Below are positions 31,859-40,067 of a stretch of 64,000 nucleotides of DNA, one piece after another. Under the pieces are notes generated by a model. That model was not told the DNA's origin. It saw only the letters and a program-made list of their open reading frames with translations, and searched no databases. Both the position numbers and the translations under genes were made by a program. Position 1 is the first letter of the stretch. Every line of letters starts with the position of its first letter. The stretch is from CAYFUG01 sp964346295 (GTDB lineage: Bacteria; Patescibacteriota; Minisyncoccia; Moranbacterales; DUUL01), in contig CAYFUG010000001.1 of NCBI GenBank assembly GCA_964346295.1, forward strand, positions 1 through 64,000. Reading direction: 5' to 3'.

Positions 31859-32059
31859 ATGAAAATTTCCGTCGATCATGAAAAATGCGTGGGATGTGGC
31901 CGCTGTACCGAGGTTTGTCCTGCTGTTTTCCGCCTAGAAGAATCAGGAGAAAATGCCGGAAAATCTCACATTTACGGAGAAGAAACCCCAGAAAATATTG
32001 ACTGCGCTAAATCTGCTGCTGACCAGTGTCCGGTGGGAGCTATTTGGGTTGATGAGTAA
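31859..32059 (+). CDS. Small [4Fe-4S] ferredoxin
   Basis: The 66-residue protein carries one cluster: Cys residues in KCVGCGRCTEVCP (residues about 10-21) and a later CP in DQCPVGAI (about residue 57). The middle (VFRLEESGENAGKS) is typical of the single-cluster ferredoxin family. Another Cys (IDCAKS) may form a disulfide as in related proteins. It is a low-potential electron carrier and a plausible partner of the [FeFe] hydrogenase at 48112-49896, although the genes are not adjacent. It is monocistronic with its own promoter and terminator. Confidence 0.92.
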   Translation: MKISVDHEKCVGCGRCTEVCPAVFRLEESGENAGKSHIYGEETPENIDCAKSAADQCPVGAIWVDE

Positions 32060-32107
32060 AAATCAGCTCTTGGTGCGCACACTCTCCTTTCTCTGTTCTC
32101 AAGAGAA

Positions 32108-32144
32108 AAAATACTCCACTAAATTTTGTTTAGTGGAGTATTTT
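32108..32144. terminator. Long-stem terminator after the ferredoxin gene
   Basis: A perfect 16-bp stem (arms AAAATACTCCACTAAA and its complement) surrounds a 5-nt loop. T/A-rich flanks on both sides let it work in both directions, for the ferredoxin gene and for the minus-strand genes that end at 32231. Confidence 0.85.
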
Positions 32145-32230
32145 ATTGATTCTCTTCTTGAAAAAATCAACTAGAACAGCCAATTTTCTTGCAAGAGCGC
32201 CAAAATTTTCACTTCGCATTGCTTCCTATT

Positions 32231-32341
32231 CTAAAAAGCCTGGAACATTGGCGCCAGAGTAAACCCTAGCATGCCAATCACCGCCAAGACAGAAATAATA
32301 ATCCAGACTATTTTCATTTTCTTTCGCGTTCTTCTAAGCAT
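32231..32341 (-). CDS. 36-residue small membrane protein
   Basis: A short frame reads MLRRTRKKMKIVWIIISVLA and then VIGMLGFTLAPMFQAF. It has a strongly basic N terminus followed by one membrane helix of about 22 residues. The layout resembles small one-helix proteins I have seen in other CPR genomes. It is downstream of tpiA (64 bp) on the same strand. Too short for a family call, but the clean basic-then-hydrophobic pattern supports a real gene. Confidence 0.55.
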   Translation of the reverse strand: MLRRTRKKMKIVWIIISVLAVIGMLGFTLAPMFQAF

Positions 32342-32404
32342 ATATTTGATAAGATTAATCTTGATTTAGAAACTTCTTAAAAATTCGACTGACCAAACTA
32401 CTGA

Positions 32405-33199
32405 CTAACTAGCCTCTTCCATCATCTGCGCGATTTTAACCAGCTCCAAAGGCTTCAAGCTCGCACTTCCTACCAATGCCCCATCCATACCGGATCTGAG
32501 ACAAATTTCTTCTACATTTTGAGAATCCACGCTGCCTCCGTAAATAACCGCAGCTTGTTCTGCCAGTCGAGGACCATAAGTCTTAGAGAGAAATTTTTGA
32601 ATCACTAGCCGAGCGCTCATAATATCATTTTGATCTGGCAAACGAGCTGGTCCATTAGCGCTAATCGCCCAAATCGGCTCATAGCAAAAAATGATTCTTC
32701 GCACTCGGATAGCCTCTAGTTCCCCCAGGTATCCTTTTAGCTGATTACTGACCATCTCAAAAGTTTTTCCCTCCTCTTTTTCTTGAGCGCTTTCCCCCAC
32801 ACAAACAATCGGGATCAGACTTTCTTTGAGAGCAGCTTGTAATTTTTGAGCAATCATTTTAGCATCTTCTCCAAAATAACGCTTCCTCTCACTGTGACCC
32901 AGAATTACGTAGCGAGCGCCCCAGCTATATAAAGCTCGAGGGCTGGTTTCCCCAGTAAAAGCTCCTTTGCTTTCCCAGAAACAATTTTGCCCCCCCGTCT
33001 CCACTCGAGAATCTTGAAGAGACTTACTAAACTCCTCCAGGTGTAGATCGGGCGCGCAAAGTACAAACTTCACTTCAGACAATTTTTTTCCGTCTAACTC
33101 TAGGGATTTATTAAAACCCTCAATCCAACGCTTCCTCTCGTAAGGAGAATTAAAATTCATTTTGAAATTTGCCGCAACAATCTTTTCTTTTTTAAACAT
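32405..33199 (-). CDS. tpiA: Triosephosphate isomerase
   Basis: The enzyme interconverts dihydroxyacetone phosphate and glyceraldehyde 3-phosphate in glycolysis. Catalytic residues are visible: Lys13 in ANFKMN, the His in ILGHSERKRYFGE (about residue 100) and the Glu in CYEPIWAIS (about residue 174). The phosphate-binding YGGSVDSQNVEEI and GALVGSASL follow. The length of 264 is slightly above the usual ~250. It lies next to the secreted fusion protein gene (20 bp). Confidence 0.97.
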   Translation of the reverse strand: MFKKEKIVAANFKMNFNSPYERKRWIEGFNKSLELDGKKLSEVKFVLCAPDLHLEEFSKSLQDSRVETGGQNCFWESKGAFTGETSPRALYSWGARYVILGHSERKRYFGEDAKMIAQKLQAALKESLIPIVCVGESAQEKEEGKTFEMVSNQLKGYLGELEAIRVRRIIFCYEPIWAISANGPARLPDQNDIMSARLVIQKFLSKTYGPRLAEQAAVIYGGSVDSQNVEEICLRSGMDGALVGSASLKPLELVKIAQMMEEAS

Positions 33200-33219
33200 T
33201 TATTTATTCAATTCACAGA

Positions 33220-35256
33220 TTAATTACAGCCACAACCGTTAGCTCCTCCAATGGAAACATGCACATGATTACCCTCTCCCCAAACATAGGCCTTCGAATT
33301 ACATTGAATTGCTGCATAATTAATTATATCTCCATATTGCTCCTCAGCCATATCCACCGCATAGGATTTTCCTACGCATTTAGTTCCTCCGTAATGGCAA
33401 GACCCCTTCTTGTGAGCACAGCCGCTAGAATAGTTACTAACAATGCATTTATTCATCCCGTAATTATCAGAGATTGAGCTAATCACCTTGGCCTGCTTGG
33501 GTAGTTTGTCGCTCATACACACGATAAAGGAAATCAGCTCTTCAGCGGCATCTCCCTTAGTGATCTGGGCTCTAATCCCAGATTGATATTCATAGCTATC
33601 GATTCCCTTGCTAGTGTCTGGAGTCGGCCAATCTGATTGATATTCGCTTGGAGGAGCCGGAAAATGACCCATGTATTTACCACCATTCCAACTTCCCGCG
33701 TTGCCATCACCAGTTGTCCCCGGAGGAATGTTATTAGTGATTCCTCCTTCGTAGCCATCAAAAACGCTATTGGCATCACAGGTGAACTGAAACCAGCCTT
33801 CTCCTTTTTTAAAAGATCCGATTTTGTCTTGATCCACCGAGATAAAAACCAAGAGAGTGTAGACTATCAGCCAACTCAACATAGAAATTCCAAAACCCGT
33901 CAAAGTTTTGGTTAAAATCCCCTTTGCCGTTGATTTAAGACCAGGGTTTACTCCGGAAAACATATACATCAAACCCGCGACCGTAACAAAAACAATAGAG
34001 ACGATGATCAAGAGCGCAAAAGCTAGGTCAAAGAGGTTTTTAAGTAGGATAAGGAGATGACAGAGAGTGCAAGAAGCAGCTTCATTGTAAGGAGTTCTGC
34101 CGTCATCACACTCTCTTCCGCAAGGAACTAGCGATTTATTAAAAGTAAAGGGACTGCCGGAGATTCCTTCGCTAGGCTGAGTACCTTGGCAATACCCCCC
34201 GCTTCCACCGTATTGCTCGCTTAATCGCTCTTGAAATTCCCGCGCAGCTTGTTCGGCTTCAGCCGCCGCCCTCTCAGCTTCTTCATCAGACGCCTCTTGT
34301 GCCCTCCAAAACTTCTCGGAGACAAGCTTCTCAACAAATTTCTCCTGACTCAAATTCTCTTTTTTGTATATTTCAGAAACCGAAAGCTCATACTCTCTAC
34401 CCAACTCGTAAGTAGAGTAGAGATCATAGTAATTTCGATCAGTAGAAAATCTGGAAAATAAATCATTTTCGTCGTAACAATGCAAGCAGTCTCTCTTTTC
34501 CCAGCTTCCATACCCCTTCTCAATTCCACTGCCTCTGGGGTTATAAGCATGAGGGAATTTCTTAGTTAATTTAACTTTAACTTTGCCATCAGAAGCATCT
34601 TCTGTTGCTTCTCCAATAAAATAATTGACTAGGTAGTGCTTACCTCTCTCTATTTCATACTCTTTGAAGGGGAAATAAAACTTTTCACCCCTGCTTATTT
34701 CACTAGCAACCTCCGGACCGCTTTCTAGTTCAACTTGAATACCTGTGTTTCCCTGAAGATAATGGTTGACTACTGCTTGAATTATATGCACTTCTCCTGA
34801 AACCAAAGAGCTCTTCTGAGCTCGGTGCTCCTCTCCTTCTTCATATTCACCAGAAGAAAACCAACTTCCCTCAAAATCCTCTTCTCCATAACAGTACCTT
34901 CTGACATTAATCGCACAATTCCAGGTACTATCGTCAACTCCTTGATTGTTGGCCTCTGGAGAATAAGAAAAAATATATCGCTTGGTTGGCTCAATTAAGA
35001 CATAGTCAGCACCATTAGACTGCACTATCGCTCTATGCAAATAGACTTTAGTCCTCACGCAACCTTTTTCTCCAGCAACCCCACAAATTCTTACTCCTTC
35101 TTCTTTTTTCTCAAAAAACCAAACTTCATCTCCAACAGTCAATTTATCAGCCGCCTGAGAAAAACTAAACAAACTAGACCAGAAAGCTACTAAGAAAAAT
35201 ATTCCTAACGACCAACGATTTATTTTAGCTAATTTCATTTTTGTTTTCATTTTCAT
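33220..35256 (-). CDS. Secreted/membrane fusion: pilin-like two-helix module plus peptidase M15-like domain
   Basis: The 678-residue protein has a signal peptide (cleavage near SQA-AD), a long unknown extracytoplasmic N-terminal region (residues 36-390, including two stretches with several Tyr/Gly), a two-helix module at about 400-475 (LAFALLIIVSIVFVTVAGLM then GFGISMLSWLIVYTLLVFI) like that of the pilin-like protein at 27322, and a C-terminal domain of about 130 residues. The last domain has CHYGGTKCVGKSYAVDM and NHVHVSIGG, a His...Asp...His pattern like zinc D-Ala-D-Ala carboxypeptidases (M15). Many Cys residues suggest disulfides. The peptidase call is from the pattern only. Confidence 0.65.
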   Translation of the reverse strand: MKMKTKMKLAKINRWSLGIFFLVAFWSSLFSFSQAADKLTVGDEVWFFEKKEEGVRICGVAGEKGCVRTKVYLHRAIVQSNGADYVLIEPTKRYIFSYSPEANNQGVDDSTWNCAINVRRYCYGEEDFEGSWFSSGEYEEGEEHRAQKSSLVSGEVHIIQAVVNHYLQGNTGIQVELESGPEVASEISRGEKFYFPFKEYEIERGKHYLVNYFIGEATEDASDGKVKVKLTKKFPHAYNPRGSGIEKGYGSWEKRDCLHCYDENDLFSRFSTDRNYYDLYSTYELGREYELSVSEIYKKENLSQEKFVEKLVSEKFWRAQEASDEEAERAAAEAEQAAREFQERLSEQYGGSGGYCQGTQPSEGISGSPFTFNKSLVPCGRECDDGRTPYNEAASCTLCHLLILLKNLFDLAFALLIIVSIVFVTVAGLMYMFSGVNPGLKSTAKGILTKTLTGFGISMLSWLIVYTLLVFISVDQDKIGSFKKGEGWFQFTCDANSVFDGYEGGITNNIPPGTTGDGNAGSWNGGKYMGHFPAPPSEYQSDWPTPDTSKGIDSYEYQSGIRAQITKGDAAEELISFIVCMSDKLPKQAKVISSISDNYGMNKCIVSNYSSGCAHKKGSCHYGGTKCVGKSYAVDMAEEQYGDIINYAAIQCNSKAYVWGEGNHVHVSIGGANGCGCN

Positions 35257-35282
35257 TTTATATAAGAACGGAAATTAAAAAG

Positions 35283-36149
35283 CTAATTCTCGACTCGGCA
35301 TTCCACCTCCACCTCCGGACAATGAAAAATTATCCTTCCCTGCTGATCGGTACGAAAAAGTTCTACTTCCTTTTCCTTTAGGCGTTCCAAAACCTCCTCA
35401 TGAGGATGGCCGTAACGGTTATCTTTACCAGCGCTAATAATTGCTATCTTAGGAGTAACTTTAGTCAAAAAAATTTCACTAGTAGAACTCTTGGATCCAT
35501 GGTGGCCTACCTTCAGAAAATCCACATCCACACTGGATTGATCTAGAATTAAATCTTTTTCAGCGTCTTTTTCGGCGTCACCAACAAAAAGAAAGGAGTT
35601 TTGGCCGTAATCAAGCCGGAAGACTACCGAATTCTCATTGCGATCATCTTCAGTAGTGACCAAATAATCCGGTGCAAAAAATTCCATTCTCAGATCCTCT
35701 TCAATGCTCAAAACCGACCCCTCTCCCACCACCTCTTGTGATACGGAAAACTTCTCCAACTCCGCTTGTAATTGTTGATAAATCTCAGTTTCCGATCCTT
35801 GGCCACTACTCATAAACAACTTCACTTGATAATTACCCAAGAGTTGCACCAATCCCCCTAGATGATCCTCGTCCGGATGAGTTAAAATCACTACTTCAAT
35901 CTGTTTATCACCCGGCGGCATAACCTCCCCCAATTCGGAAAGAAGTCTTCTTCCGTTAGGGCCACCATCGACAAGAATTTGATACTCTCCTTGGTAGTTA
36001 ATTAAAGTAGCGTCTCCTTGACCCACATCCAAAAAGCTAACTCGCAAACTAGCTTCCTCCCTTTGTTCCGCTGAAACTCGCCAATCTAAAGCCAGCACTG
36101 CCACTAATACAATATCCAGAACTAATAAAAACCTTCGGTACCTATTCAT
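35283..36149 (-). CDS. ComEC-type metallo-beta-lactamase-fold hydrolase
   Basis: The 288-residue protein has an N-terminal membrane/signal helix (about 6-21) and an MBL domain with SFLDVGQGDATLI, LTHPDEDHLGG (the metal site THxDxDH), LFVGDAEKDAEKDL and KVGHHGSKSSTSE. This is the domain found at the C terminus of ComEC/Rec2 but here it stands alone, without the ComEC channel. It is probably an extracytoplasmic nuclease or phosphodiesterase. It starts 150 bp after the metallophosphoesterase gene. Confidence 0.88.
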   Translation of the reverse strand: MNRYRRFLLVLDIVLVAVLALDWRVSAEQREEASLRVSFLDVGQGDATLINYQGEYQILVDGGPNGRRLLSELGEVMPPGDKQIEVVILTHPDEDHLGGLVQLLGNYQVKLFMSSGQGSETEIYQQLQAELEKFSVSQEVVGEGSVLSIEEDLRMEFFAPDYLVTTEDDRNENSVVFRLDYGQNSFLFVGDAEKDAEKDLILDQSSVDVDFLKVGHHGSKSSTSEIFLTKVTPKIAIISAGKDNRYGHPHEEVLERLKEKEVELFRTDQQGRIIFHCPEVEVECRVEN

Positions 36150-36299
36150 TTTAATTCCTCACTAGCGCATTAACTTAACCGCTCCTTCTATTATTCGCCT
36201 ACTAATTAGGCAAATAGCAAGACAAAAAAATCCTAGAACTTCCCTAACTCTAACATGAAAATCCTAGTAAATAAATCGTAGTGCCCCTCTCTTCTTGCT

Positions 36300-37418
36300 T
36301 TACTTAATTTTAATATCTCGTAAAATTTCTTCCCCCTCTTTGCCAAGCCGAATTCCCTGAACTCGAATACTCTCTTCCTCCACTTGAAAAACAGTATAAA
36401 TATTACCCTTAAGAGCTCGATCATACTTACGAGAGTTGCCTACATTGCCACTTAAGACAAAATCCACTCCTGAGACAATTTTGTGGTCAAAAGCGTTTTC
36501 ATGTCCAGAGATCACCAAATCGACCTGATTCACCTGAAATATCTCCACTAATTGAGAAGAAAGATTACCCAAGCAACTCAAATCATGGCACTCTTTAGCT
36601 GATTTCTTGAAAAAAGTCACTGGAGGAATATGACTAACAACAATTTTGTTAGCCTTACGAGTATCAGACAAATCCTTCTCTAGCCATTCCAGTTGTTCTT
36701 TGTCAACAGCTTCCTTGGCAGGACCCCCGGTAAACAAAACAGTAAAGTGCGTATTGCCATAGTCAAAGGAGTAATAAAGAGGACTTTCCTTGCTTAAAAA
36801 AACCTCTCCCCAGCTTTCAAGACAATCCTCCCCGCACTCAATATCGTGGTTGCCAACCGCTATGTAATAATCCTGGTAGTATTTTTCAATTATCTCCTTC
36901 GCCCCTTCGATTCTAGCTTGATTCTCTTCTAAAGTAGCGGCTCCCGTGGTAATAACATCTCCTGTAAATAAGGCAAACTCCGGCTTACGGTGACTAGTCG
37001 CTTGCAAGACAACTTCTAGCTCTTCATTGTAGCCGGGCGGATCATAGGCCTCAGAATCTCCGATTCCCACGAAAGTGAACCTGGATATTTTTTCTTCTGG
37101 GCGCTTGGTTTCTAGTAAGGATTTTATCGGCAAACTTCTTTCGGAGGCCAGAATCTTAACATCTTCCGCTTCTAAAAAACGATTACCTTCCTTAATATTA
37201 GCGCTCTTTTTATCAGAACTGCCCTTCTTAGAGTTAGAGTCTGCTATAACTGGACGGTTAAATTGACCGGCTAGGTCACTCCAGAGATTGCTTAAGCCCA
37301 GCGCTCGAGGAGAATTTTTCTTTTCTAGCCAAGCATAAGAAACTAGCAAGCCAAAGATTGCTAGCAAAAAAATCACAAAAAAAATCAGATTTACTTTTTT
37401 TATTATTTTTAAAGACAT
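36300..37418 (-). CDS. Membrane-anchored metallophosphoesterase
   Basis: The 372-residue protein has an N-terminal membrane anchor (about 10-30) and a calcineurin-like phosphoesterase domain. Motifs: GIGDSEAYD (first metal Asp; the usual D-x-H is D-S-E), FTGDVI, VGNHDIE, VVSHIPP and ISGHENAFDH (the usual GHxH is GHEN). The two changes suggest an altered metal site or a divergent branch. Cysteines in ECGEDC and ECHDLSC could form disulfides, in line with an exported location. Substrate unknown. Confidence 0.82.
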   Translation of the reverse strand: MSLKIIKKVNLIFFVIFLLAIFGLLVSYAWLEKKNSPRALGLSNLWSDLAGQFNRPVIADSNSKKGSSDKKSANIKEGNRFLEAEDVKILASERSLPIKSLLETKRPEEKISRFTFVGIGDSEAYDPPGYNEELEVVLQATSHRKPEFALFTGDVITTGAATLEENQARIEGAKEIIEKYYQDYYIAVGNHDIECGEDCLESWGEVFLSKESPLYYSFDYGNTHFTVLFTGGPAKEAVDKEQLEWLEKDLSDTRKANKIVVSHIPPVTFFKKSAKECHDLSCLGNLSSQLVEIFQVNQVDLVISGHENAFDHKIVSGVDFVLSGNVGNSRKYDRALKGNIYTVFQVEEESIRVQGIRLGKEGEEILRDIKIK

Positions 37419-37574
37419 TTTTTCCCTATCCCCTCAAAAAATGGTCGTTACTTTACTAATAAGTTCATAAAATTATTCACAAAAACCACGAATCAATTAA
37501 GTAGTCGTTTAATTACTAAAATAACTCCGCTAAACTCCTGACTTTAATCTCCTTTTGGCATCCCCTTGGCATCC

Positions 37575-37910
37575 TTATTTAAAACCGTTTCTTCCTAATC
37601 GATCACCTAAAAATAATCCCACTAAAAAAACTACTACTATCTCTAAATTATTCAAAATAGCTTCTACAAACTTATCCTGAGCAGTTCCATCTTTAGAAAT
37701 TACAACCACCAAAACCACGCAAATAGCCGCTAATACGACCAGAGAAAAAATTAGCAGTGCATACTTAAAAACCAATTTGATTATTAGGTTATGACGGTTT
37801 TCGTTTTGCTCCAAATCGGCCTCGGAAAAAATTCTTTCTAATTGGTCTTCGGGATTGGCCAGGGGCCGAAACTGCTTACGCTTTTTTTTGTTATCAGGCG
37901 AATTCGACAT
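37575..37910 (-). CDS. Two-helix membrane protein paired with an ImmA/IrrE peptidase
   Basis: The 111-residue product has a basic, polar N terminus and two hydrophobic helices (about residues 49-71 and 86-103), ending GDRLGRNGFK. No family recognised. Its start lies inside the end of the ImmA/IrrE gene (17-bp overlap), so the two are translated from one message. The pairing suggests a functional link such as a membrane partner or target of the peptidase. Confidence 0.65.
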   Translation of the reverse strand: MSNSPDNKKKRKQFRPLANPEDQLERIFSEADLEQNENRHNLIIKLVFKYALLIFSLVVLAAICVVLVVVISKDGTAQDKFVEAILNNLEIVVVFLVGLFLGDRLGRNGFK

Positions 37911-38442
37911 AAGGAACAGTGTAATTGAGATTTCTTAAACGCAAAACCACCATTAAAAGAGAAACCCGAAACTCCGCGGCAATCTCTCTGAGGACCTCCT
38001 CTTCTAATACAACATCCTTTCGATGTCCTTCTTTTCCCAAAAAATCCTCCACCACCTCTCCTGGCATCAATAACTCCGCCGCCAATTCATCTGCCTCTTT
38101 TTCTAACTTTCCCGGATTCTCTCGTTTACTTTTTCTAGCAATTCCATCTTTATTAGCCTCAATTAAATCTCGATGCAATATATAATGAGCTAATTCGTGA
38201 GCAACAGAAAAGCGCTGCCGAGTGACAGGATGAAAGGGGTTAACATAAATTTCGTATCGCTCTTTTTCTTTGTTAAATAGTATTTTGGCGTTGAAGTCAC
38301 TAGAAAAGCTTTTCAAAAGAGATACAATACTCTTCTTGTAGTAAACATCAATCCCTAAATTTTGAGCAAATTTAATAATGTCCAGGCCTCCCCGTTCTTT
38401 AAATTCTCGCAGCACCTTTTGGATAATCTTTTTTTTATTCAT
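37894..38442 (-). CDS. ImmA/IrrE-family metallo-endopeptidase
   Basis: The 182-residue protein has the zinc site VAHELAHYIL (HExxH) at about residue 81-90 and a downstream Glu in EKEADELAAELLMP, the ImmA/IrrE signature. Such peptidases cleave phage-type or stress-response repressors. The usual N-terminal HTH or neighbouring Xre regulator was not found; the first 60 residues (LREFKERGGLDIIKFAQNLG) look like the family's own N-terminal region. It overlaps the downstream two-helix protein gene and has a promoter and a triple repeat upstream. Confidence 0.88.
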   Translation of the reverse strand: MNKKKIIQKVLREFKERGGLDIIKFAQNLGIDVYYKKSIVSLLKSFSSDFNAKILFNKEKERYEIYVNPFHPVTRQRFSVAHELAHYILHRDLIEANKDGIARKSKRENPGKLEKEADELAAELLMPGEVVEDFLGKEGHRKDVVLEEEVLREIAAEFRVSLLMVVLRLRNLNYTVPYVEFA

Positions 38443-38448
38443 TTCATT

Positions 38449-38485
38449 GCCTTATATTTTAGCCTTATATTTTGCCTTATATTTT
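38449..38485 (-). repeat. Triple 12-bp repeat in the leader of the ImmA/IrrE gene
   Basis: Three copies of GCCTTATATTTT lie at 38449-38460, 38462-38473 and 38474-38485 (plus-strand reading), with a partial fourth copy after them. They are between the start codon and the promoter at 38524-38552, so in the transcribed leader. The minus-strand reading contains AAGG in each copy. They could bind a regulator or affect translation. Confidence 0.6.
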
Positions 38486-38523
38486 GCCTTCTGCTTTTAG
38501 AAATTAGCTTTCCTTACGGTTCT

Positions 38524-38552
38524 ATTTTATTACACTTTCTACTTAAAATCAA
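38524..38552 (-). promoter_or_regulatory. Promoter of the ImmA/IrrE operon
   Basis: On the minus strand TTGATT (38552-38547) and TAAAAT (38529-38524) are spaced by 17 bp, giving a start site about 75 bp before the ATG. The same box pair occurs at 27260-27288. Confidence 0.55.
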
Positions 38553-38769
38553 ATCGGTTCCGAGTATCCTTAATGACTAATCTCCACGAAAAATACCAAT
38601 AAAACAAACAAGGCAAGTCAAATGAAGTGATGAAAGCTTAATGTAAGACAACCTAACTCTTGCTGTTGACCTTATTCTTAATTTTAAATCAAAAGACCCT
38701 TGAAGCTGAAGCGGTTTCCCTAAAGATAATTTTCTTTCTACTATTTCTTTTTTAAAGATACTAACAAGG
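38553..38769. other. Non-coding remainder between rplI and the ImmA/IrrE operon
   Basis: The gap from 38443 to 38769 holds the triple repeat and the promoter listed above. In the rest (38553-38769) I saw no coding frame, hairpin or repeat of note. Confidence 0.4.
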
Positions 38770-39228
38770 CTACTTTTCCTTAATAATCACTTGAATTTCA
38801 CTAGAGGCAATCTTGCCGAAATTAACCTTGACTACCCACTCTCCGGTTTCCTTAAAGGGCCTCTCTATTGCCACTCCTATCTCTCCTTTCAATTCCTCTC
38901 CAAATTGATCTTTAAGTTGTTGCCTAATTTTCTGAGAAATTTGCCCTTTATCCACTGACCCGAACAATTTTCCATCCTTGGCTTTTTCTTCAAAGATAAT
39001 TTTTTGATCTTTAATTTTATCAACTAATTTTTGAACTTTCTCTTTCTGCTGCTTTTTAGCTTGCTCTTCTTCTTTCTGAGAAATTTTGGCCATTTGAATA
39101 TTCTTTCTGGTAGCTGGCGCCACTAAATTCCTAGGAATTAAAAAGTTTCGAGCATGGCCATTCGCTACCCTTTTTACCTCCCCCTTCTTCCCAATTCCTT
39201 TAACATCTTGATTGAGTACTACTTGCAT
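38770..39228 (-). CDS. rplI: 50S ribosomal protein L9
   Basis: L9 binds 23S rRNA near the base of the L1 stalk. The N-terminal domain MQVVLNQDVKGIGKKGEVKRV with NGHARNFLIPRNLA-type sequence (here NLVAPAT) is diagnostic. The long central helix is Lys/Gln/Glu-rich and the C-terminal domain contains KLFGSVDKGQIS. The length of 152 is normal. L9 is absent in some CPR lineages, so its presence is useful for placing the organism. Confidence 0.97.
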   Translation of the reverse strand: MQVVLNQDVKGIGKKGEVKRVANGHARNFLIPRNLVAPATRKNIQMAKISQKEEEQAKKQQKEKVQKLVDKIKDQKIIFEEKAKDGKLFGSVDKGQISQKIRQQLKDQFGEELKGEIGVAIERPFKETGEWVVKVNFGKIASSEIQVIIKEK

Positions 39229-39310
39229 AAATTTAAATTAATAATTATTAAATTCAACCATTTGCCTCCTAGCATACAAAATTTCACCTAAAACCGCAAG
39301 ATAAAGAAAT

Positions 39311-39343
39311 AAAAAAGCAGCTCTCTCGAAAGAAAGCTGCTTT
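39311..39343 (-). terminator. Rho-independent terminator after the pilin gene
   Basis: AAAGCAGCT and AGCTGCTTT form a 9-bp stem; on the minus strand it is followed by six T residues. It ends the pilin transcript 36 bp after its stop codon. Confidence 0.85.
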
Positions 39344-39378
39344 AAGTGATTGATCGATTTTCTAAGGACTTTACTGAT

Positions 39379-39843
39379 TTACTGCAAGCACGCCGCGGGA
39401 TTGCTAGCTCCATTGCAAATTGCACAAGAGCCCGCTTTATTACCGTGGTATTGGCAAGCAACTCGGGTTTGATAACCATTTAACTCTCCTCCATACAACC
39501 AAACATGTCCTTTGTAAGCGGCGCCGGAGTGATTAACGCTATAGATCCTTAGATTAGTATACCCATCTGGTATGCTAATGGTAGCTGGTAGAGTCGGGCA
39601 AATTCTTTGGCCGTTGGTAATATCCCTATAACTACTTCCAGCATAGGCATTCTCACTAAGATGACAATCCATAATAGGACCCATAGCACTTTTTACAGTT
39701 TGTAGGGCACTAGTTACTCGAGCTCTTTCTCTTTGGTTACCAATTCCTACAATTACAGCTGCGGCTAGGATTCCAATGATAGCCATTACTAAGAGTAGTT
39801 CGATCAGGGTAAAACCTTTTTGGTTTTTTTTGAGATGTTTCAT
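39379..39843 (-). CDS. Type IV pilin-like prepilin
   Basis: The 154-residue protein has a short basic leader and the prepilin cleavage site KG-FTLIELL (residues 9-16), with Glu5 of the mature protein present, followed by the hydrophobic N-terminal helix (LLLVMAIIGILAAAVIVGIG). The C-terminal globular part holds six cysteines, several close to the end (CQYHGNKAGSCAICNG and AACLQ). A D-loop-like disulfide is likely. The assembly genes (pilB, pilC, pilD) are not in this window. It could be a pseudopilin. Confidence 0.88.
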   Translation of the reverse strand: MKHLKKNQKGFTLIELLLVMAIIGILAAAVIVGIGNQRERARVTSALQTVKSAMGPIMDCHLSENAYAGSSYRDITNGQRICPTLPATISIPDGYTNLRIYSVNHSGAAYKGHVWLYGGELNGYQTRVACQYHGNKAGSCAICNGASNPAACLQ

Positions 39844-40067
39844 TTTTTACTTTTTTATCTTCTTGCGCTTTGGTCTGGGTGGTTATTATTTAAGACCACT
39901 CCGGAAGAAGAGTTGTTTAGTTTTAGTTGGATAAATTAAATGGTAGGTTAATTTTAGCAAAAATTTTACTAGCAGGCAAGAGCTAAGAAAAAATCGGCCT
40001 TAAAAACAAAAACTATCCGCATAGATTTTAAGCCCTGGACCTCCAATTTAACTAAAATAACCCTATT

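Noticed and set aside
38449..38485. A CRISPR-like array
   Set aside because: The three 12-bp units are directly adjacent with no spacers, and no cas gene is in the window.
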